From an uncultured archaeon (GTDB taxonomy: Archaea; Halobacteriota; Methanosarcinia; Methanosarcinales; Methanoperedenaceae), in the NCBI GenBank assembly GCA_902384525.1, contig CABMCA010000094.1, positions 1 to 35,463 of the forward strand: a stretch of DNA of 35,463 nt, read 5' to 3'. This document shows, piece by piece, positions 1-7,878 of this stretch (the first letter of the stretch is position 1; each line of letters starts with the position of its first letter). A program made the position numbers and the translations under genes. The notes under the pieces were generated by a model. It was not told the origin of the DNA and did not search any database. It saw only the letters and a program-made list of their open reading frames with translations.

Positions 1-1390
1 ACACGATGCTCTTTTGATGTATCTGACTTATGTTGCAGTTATCAACAACACTTCTGTTTTTATCAAGCTTGAAGCCTGAGATATTGAACATTTCTCCTAC
101 CTGCATCTGCCTGTTAGTGATGTTCTGGTTCATCATGTCAGAACCGTTTATGGTTACTGTCATAGGCATCGCAGATACGTTCATCCATCCTGGCTGCATC
201 TGTTCTGCAACAGTATATGTGCCGTTTGACAGATTCATGAACTGGTACATACCATTGGAATCAGTTACATTGGTCAGGACTGTGTTGTCTGGTTTTTTCA
301 GAGTGATATTCCAACCCTGAAGACCCATTCCTGTGCTGTTATCGATCTTGAAGCCTGAGATGTTGAATGCTGCTCCTGGCGGTAATGATGGTATTAGGGC
401 AAAGTTCTGTGTGAATGTGGCTCCAGAAGTTACTGTGACGCTTGTGCTGTTGCTCTGGTATCCGGCTGCACTTGCTGTTAAAGTGTATGTCCCGGACATG
501 ATGCTTATAATGTAGTTGCCATTGAGGTCTGTAATATTGCTCTGGCTGTCTGCTGCCACGGTTGCATCTGCTATTGCTGAGCCTGATGCGTTGGTCACTG
601 TCCCCGCTATTGTGCCATTAGCAGCAACCACTGCAGGATCAACGAACCCGCTTGCATCTCCTCCAGGGCCATTGTGGCACTTGAAGCACCAGCCACCGCT
701 TGAAGCGTTTAGCGGGATTATGTTCGTATAATTCGGCTGTTTAAAGGCCAAGTTACCATGGCATCCACTGCATGTGTCTGTGCCATTATACGCTATTCCA
801 TGATTATTTGATCCAAGCATCCATGTCTGGAATGGAACCCCCAAACCATCATGATTGAGATTAGAGGTCGAAAAGCTGCTCAATTCCTCGGAAGTGTTAA
901 CTGCGCGCACTTCGATCTTGCTTGTAAGTGCCGAAACTATCACAAAGGCATACTTTGTTTCATTCGCGCCTGTATTGTAATTCACAACCGGGTGTCTTCC
1001 CCCCGACCTTGCCTTGATCCTGTAGATTACCGGGATCGTTTCATTACTTATGAAGCTATTTATCAGTCTCCTTCCGACGGACTGGTTGATGTCGGATGCG
1101 GTGCTGTCGATACGCGTAGGCACGCGGTCACCTGCAAGACCGTTGATTTCTATAAAGTAGTCATCCGGTGTTATGCTATTCAGGTCAAACTGTGCCGTCA
1201 TGTTGTCTGGTAATACTGCTGTTTCGACGATCCCGCCCGCCGTGTTAAGAAGGACTGCATTAGTGATGCTGGTCACTGTCGCATTCCCACCATCCATTGT
1301 AGTATTCAGTGTCAGTGTAAGATCTGGCGCAGCCGAAGCCATTGCGCCTAATATAGTTAATATTAATACTGATATTATTATTCTTTTCAT
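1..1390 (-). CDS. Secreted di-haem c-type cytochrome-like protein with SdrD/carboxypeptidase-regulatory-like repeats (3' end outside window)
   Basis: The frame is open from ATG at 1390 to the window edge, so the C-terminus is missing. RBS GGGAGTGAG lies just upstream. The protein starts MKRIIISVLILTILGAMASA, a clear signal peptide, so it acts outside the membrane. After about 190 residues come two haem-binding motifs, CSGCH (codons around 758-772) and CFKCH (674-688), suggesting two covalently bound c-type haems. Two or more beta-sandwich repeats follow, with phrases such as 'ISGFKID..TG' and 'TDSNGMYQF', typical of carboxypeptidase regulatory-like or SdrD B-like domains of cell-surface proteins. 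It is probably an extracellular electron-transfer or surface-anchored cytochrome. The haem motifs and signal peptide are read directly; the redox partner is unknown. The final ~20 residues before the edge look less repeat-like. Confidence 0.8.
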   Translation of the reverse strand, partial: MKRIIISVLILTILGAMASAAPDLTLTLNTTMDGGNATVTSITNAVLLNTAGGIVETAVLPDNMTAQFDLNSITPDDYFIEINGLAGDRVPTRIDSTASDINQSVGRRLINSFISNETIPVIYRIKARSGGRHPVVNYNTGANETKYAFVIVSALTSKIEVRAVNTSEELSSFSTSNLNHDGLGVPFQTWMLGSNNHGIAYNGTDTCSGCHGNLAFKQPNYTNIIPLNASSGGWCFKCHNGPGGDASGFVDPAVVAANGTIAGTVTNASGSAIADATVAADSQSNITDLNGNYIISIMSGTYTLTASAAGYQSNSTSVTVTSGATFTQNFALIPSLPPGAAFNISGFKIDNSTGMGLQGWNITLKKPDNTVLTNVTDSNGMYQFMNLSNGTYTVAEQMQPGWMNVSAMPMTVTINGSDMMNQNITNRQMQVGEMFNISGFKLDKNRSVVDNCNISQIHQKSIV

Positions 1391-1697
1391 ATTCTCACTC
1401 CCTTGTTACTTTACTAGATACGCCGTTTGATAGGATTTTGCCACCCTACAGATAAAATACATGATTAAATGATCATGAAATAACTGTTAGATTTGATCCC
1501 ATTTAGCTTAACGTTCCCACTCGTTTTGTTGGCTACTAAATGTTATAGTTTTTACCTATTATAAACCTTACGGTTACTTTTGGTTACTCTTTATAAATCT
1601 TTCTGTTATTCATATTCAAATTTATGATAATTTATCGGTAACCACTATGGTATTTCTGAGCGTTAGTATTAAGTTCCGCAAATCAAATACTAATAAT
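1391..1697. promoter_or_regulatory. Divergent intergenic region between cytochrome and rubredoxin
   Basis: About 300 bases without a gene. It should carry both divergent promoters. A TATA-like CTTTATAAATC lies near 1589-1599. Just before it a short tandem duplication, GGTTACTTTT (1572-1581) followed by GGTTACTCTT, is visible. An 18-base inverted repeat with arms CATGAT/ATCATG lies at 1461-1478. No hairpin-plus-T terminator and no RNA gene was recognised. Confidence 0.4.
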
Positions 1698-1859
1698 ATG
1701 GAAAAGTGGAAATGTACTCTTTGTGACTATGTATATGACCCGGCTGCCGGCGACCCCGACTCAGGTATTGCACCGGGAACGGCTTTTGAAGATCTTCCTG
1801 ATGGCTGGGTTTGCCCCTGGTGCGGCGCAGCTAAAGAAAAATTTAAAAAAATCGGTTGA
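1698..1859 (+). CDS. Rubredoxin
   Basis: A 53-residue protein, the usual rubredoxin length, with both iron-ligating pairs: CTLC near the N-terminus and CPWC near residue 39. It also has the family's [12 protein letters not shown] and W-V-C-P signatures. One Fe is held by four Cys and the protein is a soluble one-electron carrier. An upstream in-frame ATG exists at 1647, but the extra 17 residues do not fit the family, so ATG 1698 (MEKWKC) is chosen. No clear RBS is present and the gene may be leaderless. It stands alone on this strand, its 3' end overlapping the convergent protease gene by 17 bases. Electron-transfer partners are not shown by the sequence. In anaerobes rubredoxins often serve oxygen or superoxide reductases. 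Confidence 0.95.
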   Translation: MEKWKCTLCDYVYDPAAGDPDSGIAPGTAFEDLPDGWVCPWCGAAKEKFKKIG

Positions 1860-2460
1860 TTTTTAAGAACAAAATAATGGTAAGAAACATCATCATTCCC
1901 CATAACATTCGTTTGTAGCGCCAGACTTTTGCCCCATCAAGCGGTCCGAAAGGTATCATATTGAAGCCTGCAAGGAATACATTGATAAAGGCTGCTGTTC
2001 GCAGAACATCATATACAATACCGGGTACTAACACGAAATTTGAACTAATATAAAAAATCGTTGCAAGAACAAGGTTTACCACAGCCCCTGAAACAGATAT
2101 GTATGCCAATTCTTTTTCGGTCTGTTCCATATTTGGGTATTGTTCATAAGGACTGTAAAATACTTTTTTTCCCCTGATCATCACTGCGCCAGGTGCTGCG
2201 AATACAAAATTTCCACCAGTGGCAATTGATAGCCCGATAGCCATTACCAATCCCATGGGGCTTGCCTCGTAATCAGCTACATAGCCGTATCTCTGGGCTG
2301 TGAACTTGTGGGCAAGTTCATGAAGAAGAAAACCCGTACCAACACCAATGGCGGCTATAGCTAACGCTTCTATACTTGTACTGGGATAAGAAAACGCGAT
2401 TGTCAGAACAAGTAAAGAAGCTACAAGATGTACAATCTCCCGCAAACTGTTTCTATCCAT
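1843..2460 (-). CDS. Site-2 protease-like M50 family zinc metalloprotease
   Basis: A 205-residue integral membrane protein. The zinc-binding HELAH motif is at residues 47-51 inside a hydrophobic helix. Near the C-terminus [10 protein letters not shown] matches the second M50 signature that supplies the acidic ligand. Several further transmembrane segments are evident. The family performs intramembrane proteolysis. This short version lacks CBS or PDZ domains. ATG 2460 (MDRNSL) is preferred over a TTG three codons upstream, since GAGG lies directly before it. It sits 30 bases after a winged-helix regulator gene, probably cotranscribed. The substrate is unknown; cleavage of a membrane-tethered regulator is only one possibility. 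Confidence 0.85.
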   Translation of the reverse strand: MDRNSLREIVHLVASLLVLTIAFSYPSTSIEALAIAAIGVGTGFLLHELAHKFTAQRYGYVADYEASPMGLVMAIGLSIATGGNFVFAAPGAVMIRGKKVFYSPYEQYPNMEQTEKELAYISVSGAVVNLVLATIFYISSNFVLVPGIVYDVLRTAAFINVFLAGFNMIPFGPLDGAKVWRYKRMLWGMMMFLTIILFLKINRFF

Positions 2461-2490
2461 GAGCCTCAAGTTAGTTTAAAAATATATAAA

Positions 2491-2811
2491 TCATACCATG
2501 CCGCATGCGAAGTTTGACAATAACTCATCATTCTGTGGAGCTTTAACGCCATAAAGGCATTGCCGTGCATCCTTATAATAGAGTCGCTCTTCCAGTATCC
2601 CTTCTTTCTTAAGTATACTCAGGGCATATCGCACAGTGCGGGGAGGAAGATAGCTTTCAGCGACAATTTCTTTCTGGGTCATAAGTCCTTTAAATTCAAG
2701 CACTTTGAAGACAAGCTTTACTGACGGTGATAATTGTAATATTTTCCGTGTATAAACGTTTTGCATCGCCGCAGTTTCAGAATATGTATATCCAGCTGTT
2801 GATTTTGTCAT
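2491..2811 (-). CDS. Winged helix-turn-helix transcriptional regulator (MarR-like)
   Basis: A 106-residue soluble protein. Residues about 30-95 form a winged-helix fold: the segment LTPK-like 'LMTQKEIVAESYLPPRTVRY' is the DNA-reading helix-turn-helix, followed by 'ILKKEGILEER' and a basic wing. Many archaea have such one-domain MarR/TrmB-like proteins. The ligand is unknown. It begins a new unit, because a hairpin terminator separates it from the CBS gene upstream. No RBS precedes ATG 2811, so leaderless translation is likely. An inverted repeat (TAGGCA-N5-TGCCTA) 41-57 bases upstream is a candidate autoregulatory site. The adjacent membrane protease may be its partner. Confidence 0.7.
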   Translation of the reverse strand: MTKSTAGYTYSETAAMQNVYTRKILQLSPSVKLVFKVLEFKGLMTQKEIVAESYLPPRTVRYALSILKKEGILEERLYYKDARQCLYGVKAPQNDELLSNFACGMV

Positions 2812-2851
2812 GTTAAATATTTGGATTACGATATGATATGATTTAAATCTT

Positions 2852-2868
2852 TAGGCAAAATATGCCTA
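2852..2868. promoter_or_regulatory. Inverted repeat upstream of winged-helix regulator
   Basis: Perfect six-base arms TAGGCA and TGCCTA separated by AAATA, 41-57 bases before the ATG of the regulator at 2811. Position and symmetry suit an operator for that protein. Binding is inferred only. Confidence 0.4.
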
Positions 2869-2901
2869 TATTGAAAAAACAAATAATATTTACTTAACGG
2901 T

Positions 2902-2937
2902 AAAAAACTAATAATTCGGATAGGATATCCGAATTAT
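2902..2937 (-). terminator. Hairpin terminator after the CBS gene
   Basis: On the minus strand the end of the CBS gene runs into a perfect inverted repeat with 12-base arms (ATAATTCGGATA / TATCCGAATTAT) and a three-base loop, followed by a run of six T (2907-2902). It overlaps the TAA stop. This is the form of an intrinsic terminator and would end the long minus-strand stress operon. A symmetric operator is the alternative. Confidence 0.65.
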
Positions 2938-3794
2938 ACTATTGCCTTCAACAGGTCTTTATCGCGTACCAGACCCAGTAGTTTTTTTGTGTTGGTGACG
3001 ACGGGTAGCTGATCTATTCTATGGCGCCTCATTTTACGAGCGCATTCACTTACCGACGAGCTTAACAATGCAGTTTCAGGTTCACCAGTTAACTTTATTA
3101 TTTTTTTCACAGGCGAATTCGGAAGCTGGATCTTAGAGACGCTGTAATATAAGCTCATAGTATCCCGCATGGATTCCCAGGTCCAGGCATCATCATCAGA
3201 TCCTGCAGACATATTGGACATCTCTGTCTTATCATCAATTATACTGGCACTAATAAGATCTTTATCAGATGCTACCCCAACCAGTGTAAGTGCCGAATCC
3301 AATATTGGAACAGCTTTTACATCGGCGATCTCCATTATCTCACCAACTACGCAAAGAGGTGTTTCGCTCCAGACCGAAACCACGCCATTTCCAATATGAT
3401 CACTTATCGGGGAAGTGATATTCAGTCTTCCTATTGCGCCCACAATATCAGCTATTGTGATGAGGCCTATAAGGATACTGTCTTCAACAACCGGCAATCG
3501 CCGAATATTATTATCCAGGATTATCCGGGCCGCATCAACGATTGACTTGTCGGGTGTGATCGTAATGGGATTTCTCGTCATCAGGAGCGCTATCTGTTCC
3601 TCTTCGGGATGTTTCAATAGATCAGTTCTTGTTACGATCCCTGCAAGTTCGCTACCCTTTACTATCGGAACTCCCGAAATATGCTTTGACTTCAGGATTT
3701 CAAGAACTTCATCCCTTGATCCTGGCAATTCAGCGCGGGCAACATCCCGGACCATCACATCATCAACTTTTATGGTATGTGGCGTATTCGGCAT
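2934..3794 (-). CDS. Four-CBS-domain protein
   Basis: A 286-residue soluble protein made of two tandem CBS pairs. Signatures such as 'HISGVPIVKGSELAGIVTRTDL', 'NIRRLPVVEDSILIGLITIADI', 'VKAVPILDS' and 'RIDQLPVVTNTKKLLGLVRDKDL' mark four CBS units, roughly at residues 10-62, 68-125, 130-185 and 225-285. CBS pairs bind adenine nucleotides or S-adenosylmethionine and sense energy state. No catalytic domain is attached. RBS GGAGAC precedes ATG 3794. It is 17 bases downstream of the universal stress protein gene, a frequent pairing in archaea, and ends in a hairpin terminator. Ligand and target are unknown. Confidence 0.88.
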   Translation of the reverse strand: MPNTPHTIKVDDVMVRDVARAELPGSRDEVLEILKSKHISGVPIVKGSELAGIVTRTDLLKHPEEEQIALLMTRNPITITPDKSIVDAARIILDNNIRRLPVVEDSILIGLITIADIVGAIGRLNITSPISDHIGNGVVSVWSETPLCVVGEIMEIADVKAVPILDSALTLVGVASDKDLISASIIDDKTEMSNMSAGSDDDAWTWESMRDTMSLYYSVSKIQLPNSPVKKIIKLTGEPETALLSSSVSECARKMRRHRIDQLPVVTNTKKLLGLVRDKDLLKAIV

Positions 3795-3811
3795 TTTTGT
3801 CTCCTTTTTTG

Positions 3812-4258
3812 TTATTTTTTAGTGTGGACGACCAGCACTGGTATTTTTGAATTGCGGACTACTTTCTCGGCAACGCTCCCCAGAAGGAACCTGTCAAGCC
3901 CGCTCTTTCCCAAGGTTCCCATTATTATAAGGGAAACCGAGTTTTTTTCAGAATATTTTATTATTTCATCAGCAGGATGGCCTTCGATCAAATTTCCTTC
4001 AACTTCTAATCCTTCTGCTTTTGCTTTATCCGCCACATATTTTATGGCTGCGTCGCCTTCCTGTTTAAGAAGTTCATACATGCTCTCCCACGCTGCATCC
4101 ATCGGGATAGAAGCAAAAGCAGCAGTATCAACCACATAAATTGTAAGCAGCTTTGCCCCTGTGTTCTTTGCCAGGTCGATACCGTAATCAACCGCATTTT
4201 TTGTATATTCCGAACCATCTGTTGCAATCAATATTTTTTCATACAATCTACTAGCCAT
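3812..4258 (-). CDS. Universal stress protein (UspA family, ATP-binding type)
   Basis: A 148-residue single-domain USP. The N-terminus 'ILIATDGSEYTKNAVDYG' and C-terminal nucleotide loop GTLG-x9-GS (within 'GTLGKSGLDRFLLGSVAEKV') are the ATP-binding hallmarks. It is a cytoplasmic dimer in the family, linked to stress or energy signalling. A strong RBS AGGAGGAAC lies before ATG 4258. Its neighbours are an amidohydrolase 20 bases upstream and a CBS protein 17 bases downstream, both nucleotide-sensing or metabolic genes, so it probably belongs to one operon with them. Confidence 0.92.
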   Translation of the reverse strand: MASRLYEKILIATDGSEYTKNAVDYGIDLAKNTGAKLLTIYVVDTAAFASIPMDAAWESMYELLKQEGDAAIKYVADKAKAEGLEVEGNLIEGHPADEIIKYSEKNSVSLIIMGTLGKSGLDRFLLGSVAEKVVRNSKIPVLVVHTKK

Positions 4259-4278
4259 AATGTTCCTCCTACTATTTT

Positions 4279-5322
4279 TTAAATTATTCTAATAATATCA
4301 TCCGGTCTGGCCCGCCTCACTAAACCGCTCAATGGATTCCGTAATCCCTGCATATTATAGGATTTTTTAGTTAAGATCATCAGTCTTGCTTTTTTCCCCA
4401 TTTTTATGGAACCTGATTCTTTATCCATACCTAATAGTTTTGCTCCATTTAGCGTGCACAGCTTAAATACTTGTCTATCATCGTAAAGATTAGTTTTAAC
4501 AAGAAATTCCATCTCAGAAAACATATTAACGGAGTTAAGCATTACATTATCAGTACCCACAGCAACAAGAATTCCTGCATCAAGCATTTTTGCAACCGGG
4601 GGAATCCCCGACCTCGTGATGTAATTCGAGCGCGGGCAGACCACAACAGGAATATTGGCATCTGCGATATCCTTAATATTTTTTAGTCCTGCCGTCGTAA
4701 GATGTATCAGGAAATCCGGATGAAGTGCAAGTGCACTGGAAATATCTGTTCGATCCCTTTCACCTGCATGTATTGCAAATTTCTTTTGCATTTCCCTCGT
4801 TTGTTTTAAAATATCCTGTATGTATCCAGGTTCCAGGTCGTTCGTGCTGCTAAGTCCGGTTCCATCGCAAGATTCAAGATAATTCATACCTTCATCATCC
4901 GGCCGTCCGAAAATTAAAGCTTTAATGCCTGAATCGGTTCCGAGGCCGTCATTAAGCGCCTGTATTCCGGTAGAACCACCTTCACGGAAGTCACAAAAAG
5001 CGTATGTTCCTGTTTTTATCATGTCTTGAACGCTTGCCTTTATTGAAGAGACAAGGTCGGAATAAGAGGTTTCCCTTAATATCCTGTGTTTTAAACCATC
5101 AGGAGGCTGCACGAGTTCGGGAAGAGGTAAAAAAGGAGGATCTTTCAGGACAGAATCACCTATATGAGTATGCGCATTCACAAAGCGGGGAGCGATTATT
5201 ACATCAGTGGCAACGGTACTTTCTTCAATGTTTTTGATTATGCCATCCTTGATAGTAATATAACCATCGATCGGTTCAAACTCATCGCCGTATATTATTG
5301 TGCCCTTGAGGGTTTGCTCCAT
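4279..5322 (-). CDS. Amidohydrolase-superfamily metal-dependent hydrolase/deaminase, substrate unknown
   Basis: A 347-residue TIM-barrel amidohydrolase. The metal ligands are visible in order: NAHTH after the first strand (about residues 49-53), HAGE, a His in 'FLIHLTTAG', and the catalytic Asp in 'VAVGTDNVML'. The terminal beta-sandwich is also present ('GYITIKDGIIKNI' and 'GSIKMGKKARLMIL'). It is somewhat shorter than typical chlorohydrolases or methylthioadenosine/S-adenosylhomocysteine deaminases (around 400-430). It most resembles the cytosine/guanine/MTA deaminase branch, but the sequence does not decide the substrate. It lies six bases after the beta-propeller gene and 20 before the USP gene, so is probably cotranscribed. 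Confidence 0.82.
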   Translation of the reverse strand: MEQTLKGTIIYGDEFEPIDGYITIKDGIIKNIEESTVATDVIIAPRFVNAHTHIGDSVLKDPPFLPLPELVQPPDGLKHRILRETSYSDLVSSIKASVQDMIKTGTYAFCDFREGGSTGIQALNDGLGTDSGIKALIFGRPDDEGMNYLESCDGTGLSSTNDLEPGYIQDILKQTREMQKKFAIHAGERDRTDISSALALHPDFLIHLTTAGLKNIKDIADANIPVVVCPRSNYITRSGIPPVAKMLDAGILVAVGTDNVMLNSVNMFSEMEFLVKTNLYDDRQVFKLCTLNGAKLLGMDKESGSIKMGKKARLMILTKKSYNMQGLRNPLSGLVRRARPDDIIRII

Positions 5323-5328
5323 ATGTAG

Positions 5329-6612
5329 TTATTTTTTCTTAAGGTACATTCCGATCACTGCTAATATCAGTAAGACCGAAACCGGAAATTCAAATCCTGG
5401 AGACCCTTTTGTTTGTGAAGGTTTAACCGTTGTAACAGTCGGGCTGGCAGTTTGTGCTGCTGTTGGCAGGGGTGTTGTTTCCTTAACAGCAGGCGTTGAG
5501 ACTCCCCCAGTTCCTGAATACGCAAACAATAGCCCGCTATGGGTTGCTGCGAACAGCATGTTGCCCGATATGGCAGGAGAAGTTATGTAATCCTTATCAT
5601 TTTGGCCGGTTGAATTTTTCCAGAGCATTTTTCCTGAATTGGCATCAAGTGCATATATAAAATTATTTCTTGTCCCAAAATAGACGATATCATTTGAAAT
5701 TACAGGTCCGCTAAGAACAGGGCCGGAATTTGGGAATTTCCAAATGACATTTCCGGTTAACGCATCAAGCGCAAAGAAATTTGAATCTGTTGAGCCAAAA
5801 TATACTACACCATTTCTTACAGATGGCGAAGACTCAATATTATTACTTGTGGAATATTTCCATTTTAGTGTTCCTTTATCTGTGGTAATTGCATAGACTG
5901 ATCCGTCATTTGACCCGATAAATAAGGTTCCGTCCGCTATTACAGGTGAAGATTTGATTTCAATCGCTCCTATATCATAATGCCATTTTTCTTTTCTTGT
6001 TGAAACATCAAGCGCCACTATATTTCCGCCATCTGTTCCAAATGCAACAATTCCCTCCCCGACAGCAGGTGAGGATTCAACGACTTTTCCTATAAGTGTC
6101 GGCCAGATAATTTGTCCATTCCTTATATCAAATGCATAAAATGAGCCATCTTTCGGAATTGCATAAACCATATTGTTTGCAACTACAGCCGAGGCGGTAT
6201 AGCCATTTAGAGCTGTATCATTTATCCATAGAAGGGTTCCATCTTTTGCATTTAATGCATAGAACTTGCGATCATCCGCGCCAAAATACACAACATCATT
6301 TACAACCGCTGGGACCGATTTTACAAAACCATTAGTATTATATCTCCAGAGTTCATTTCCAGATGATATGTCCAGCGCATGGATACCAAAAGTTGTTCCG
6401 ATATACAGAACATCATTAACTATCACAGGGGATGAGTCGGTTTCAAATCCGAGATATTTTGTCCATTTTAACGTGAGTGGCGGATTAACCGTATCACCTG
6501 TATAGCCGGAATGCGAAATGTCATTTTTGAACATGCTCCAATCGGCAGCATATACCGGCGTAATAAGCATCGATACAAATACCAGACTTATTATCATCCT
6601 ATAATTTTCCAT
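5329..6612 (-). CDS. Surface PQQ-like beta-propeller repeat protein with PGF-CTERM-like tail
   Basis: A 427-residue exported protein. Signal peptide in residues 1-22 (ending PVYAADW). About eight propeller blades of the 'G.ELWRYNTNG' / 'VVYFGADDRKFYALNAKDGTLLW' type fill residues 25-365. A Thr/Pro-rich linker follows (about 370-400). The tail reads SPGFEFPVSVLLILAVIGMYLKKK split as a PGF motif, hydrophobic helix and basic end, as in archaeosortase-processed PGF-CTERM proteins. The blades resemble PQQ-dehydrogenase/BamB repeats, but no quinoprotein active-site residues were recognised, so a binding or scaffold role is more likely than enzyme activity. It is 47 bases downstream of the TPR gene. 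Confidence 0.85.
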   Translation of the reverse strand: MENYRMIISLVFVSMLITPVYAADWSMFKNDISHSGYTGDTVNPPLTLKWTKYLGFETDSSPVIVNDVLYIGTTFGIHALDISSGNELWRYNTNGFVKSVPAVVNDVVYFGADDRKFYALNAKDGTLLWINDTALNGYTASAVVANNMVYAIPKDGSFYAFDIRNGQIIWPTLIGKVVESSPAVGEGIVAFGTDGGNIVALDVSTRKEKWHYDIGAIEIKSSPVIADGTLFIGSNDGSVYAITTDKGTLKWKYSTSNNIESSPSVRNGVVYFGSTDSNFFALDALTGNVIWKFPNSGPVLSGPVISNDIVYFGTRNNFIYALDANSGKMLWKNSTGQNDKDYITSPAISGNMLFAATHSGLLFAYSGTGGVSTPAVKETTPLPTAAQTASPTVTTVKPSQTKGSPGFEFPVSVLLILAVIGMYLKKK

Positions 6613-6659
6613 ATTAAATCTCTTGAATAATTTATTATTTCGTTTTCTCTTTTTTAAAA

Positions 6660-7673
6660 TCAGTGTTTTAATTTATGTCGGGCAAGAGTATGTGATGGAT
6701 CCAATTCCATTACTTTTCTGAAGCAATTCTGGGCATCAGCATCACTTCCAAGTTCTTTTGTAATCAATCCTTTCTCATACCATACATTAGCGCTATCGGG
6801 ATTTATTTCAATTGACTTATCAAAAGCCTTGAGTGCTTCATTAGCCTTGCCAAGGTTATTGAGAATAACACCTTTTTCAAACCATAATACCGGATCATCT
6901 GGTTTTAATTCAAGTGCTTTTCCATATGCGCCCAAAGCTGTTTCAAATGCTTTCATTGCATCATATTTCCGGTCTATTGAAACAAAGTCGTTGCCCTTTA
7001 ATCCCCAAACCTTTCCTTTACCATACCATGCATTCCAGTTAGACGGTTCGCTCTTAATAGATTTTTCAAGTAAGTCAAAGCTCTCGGCGTATTGTCTTTT
7101 CGTTCCTATGATCAATCCTTTCCTGGCAAGAGCCCCTGCATGTCCCGGATCGATCCCCAGTACTTTCTCATATGACAATAATGCATCAGCATCTTTTCCG
7201 AGAACTGATAGTATTAATCCCTTTTCAAACCACATTTTAGCATTATTCGGATCTTTCACAAGAAGCAGGTCGTAAATTTTTAATACTTCGGAATCTTTTT
7301 TCAATTCTTTCAATATCATTGCCTTTTCATTGAGCAATTTCATATTTCCAGGATCGGCTCCCAGGACTTTGTCATAAGCAACAAGTGCCTCTTCCAGTCT
7401 TCCAAGATTCACAAGTATGAATCCCAGTTCATGCCATGCTTTCATGTTTTTCGGATCAAGTTCCAGGATGGTCTTATAAGCATCAAGAGCCGGAAGATAT
7501 TGTTCAAGGGTAAGGTGTATCGAGGCTTTGTCATACCATGCTTTAAGATTCTTTGGTTCAATATTAAGGATGTTCGCATAAGATTCCAGGGCACGGTCGT
7601 ATTTTCCCGAATTCTTATAATCCTGTGCTTCTTGCATCAAATCTTTTTTCTTGAAAAACCCGCTTAATTTCAT
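6660..7673 (-). CDS. Tetratricopeptide repeat protein
   Basis: A 337-residue protein that is almost entirely TPR: about nine 34-residue repeats with the pattern 'AWYDKASIHLTLEQYLPALD' then 'ILELDPKN', giving the canonical W-x-x-x-G-x-x-x-x-x-G spacing. No signal peptide or membrane segment, so it is cytoplasmic and probably a protein-binding scaffold. One repeat (around residues 205-245, 'GKVWGLKGNDFVSIDRKYDA') is lengthened. It heads the minus-strand group that runs to the CBS gene. The partner is not identifiable from sequence. Confidence 0.9.
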   Translation of the reverse strand: MKLSGFFKKKDLMQEAQDYKNSGKYDRALESYANILNIEPKNLKAWYDKASIHLTLEQYLPALDAYKTILELDPKNMKAWHELGFILVNLGRLEEALVAYDKVLGADPGNMKLLNEKAMILKELKKDSEVLKIYDLLLVKDPNNAKMWFEKGLILSVLGKDADALLSYEKVLGIDPGHAGALARKGLIIGTKRQYAESFDLLEKSIKSEPSNWNAWYGKGKVWGLKGNDFVSIDRKYDAMKAFETALGAYGKALELKPDDPVLWFEKGVILNNLGKANEALKAFDKSIEINPDSANVWYEKGLITKELGSDADAQNCFRKVMELDPSHTLARHKLKH

Positions 7674-7878
7674 ATATTATATACCTCAGTCTAAATCATT
7701 TAGAGTATTTATACAGTATATACCTTTCTATAGCCGCATTGTGAATATTTAGAAAAATTTGATATAAATGGATCATGGGTTTGACCTGAATTACCAATAA
7801 GAATATATAGACGTTCAAACATTACGAATTCAGCGTTATTAATAATCATTAATTGCCGAATGTTTTGGAGAATCTTAA
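7674..7878. promoter_or_regulatory. Divergent promoter region (TPR operon / AtwA-type ATPase)
   Basis: A 205-base AT-rich gap between divergent genes. A TATA-like TTGATATAAAT lies near 7758-7768 for the plus strand. On the minus strand TATATACTGTATAAATAC lies near 7708-7725. RBS GGAGAATC precedes the plus-strand ATG at 7879. Exact start sites cannot be read. Confidence 0.4.

Noticed and set aside
30-1430. Several plus-strand open frames (30-320, 333-731, 851-1430)
   Set aside because: They mirror the minus-strand haem protein, which has signal peptide, RBS and CxxCH motifs; the plus frames have none.
1647-1697. 17-residue N-terminal extension of rubredoxin from ATG 1647
   Set aside because: Not found in rubredoxins, and the family length begins at MEKWKC.
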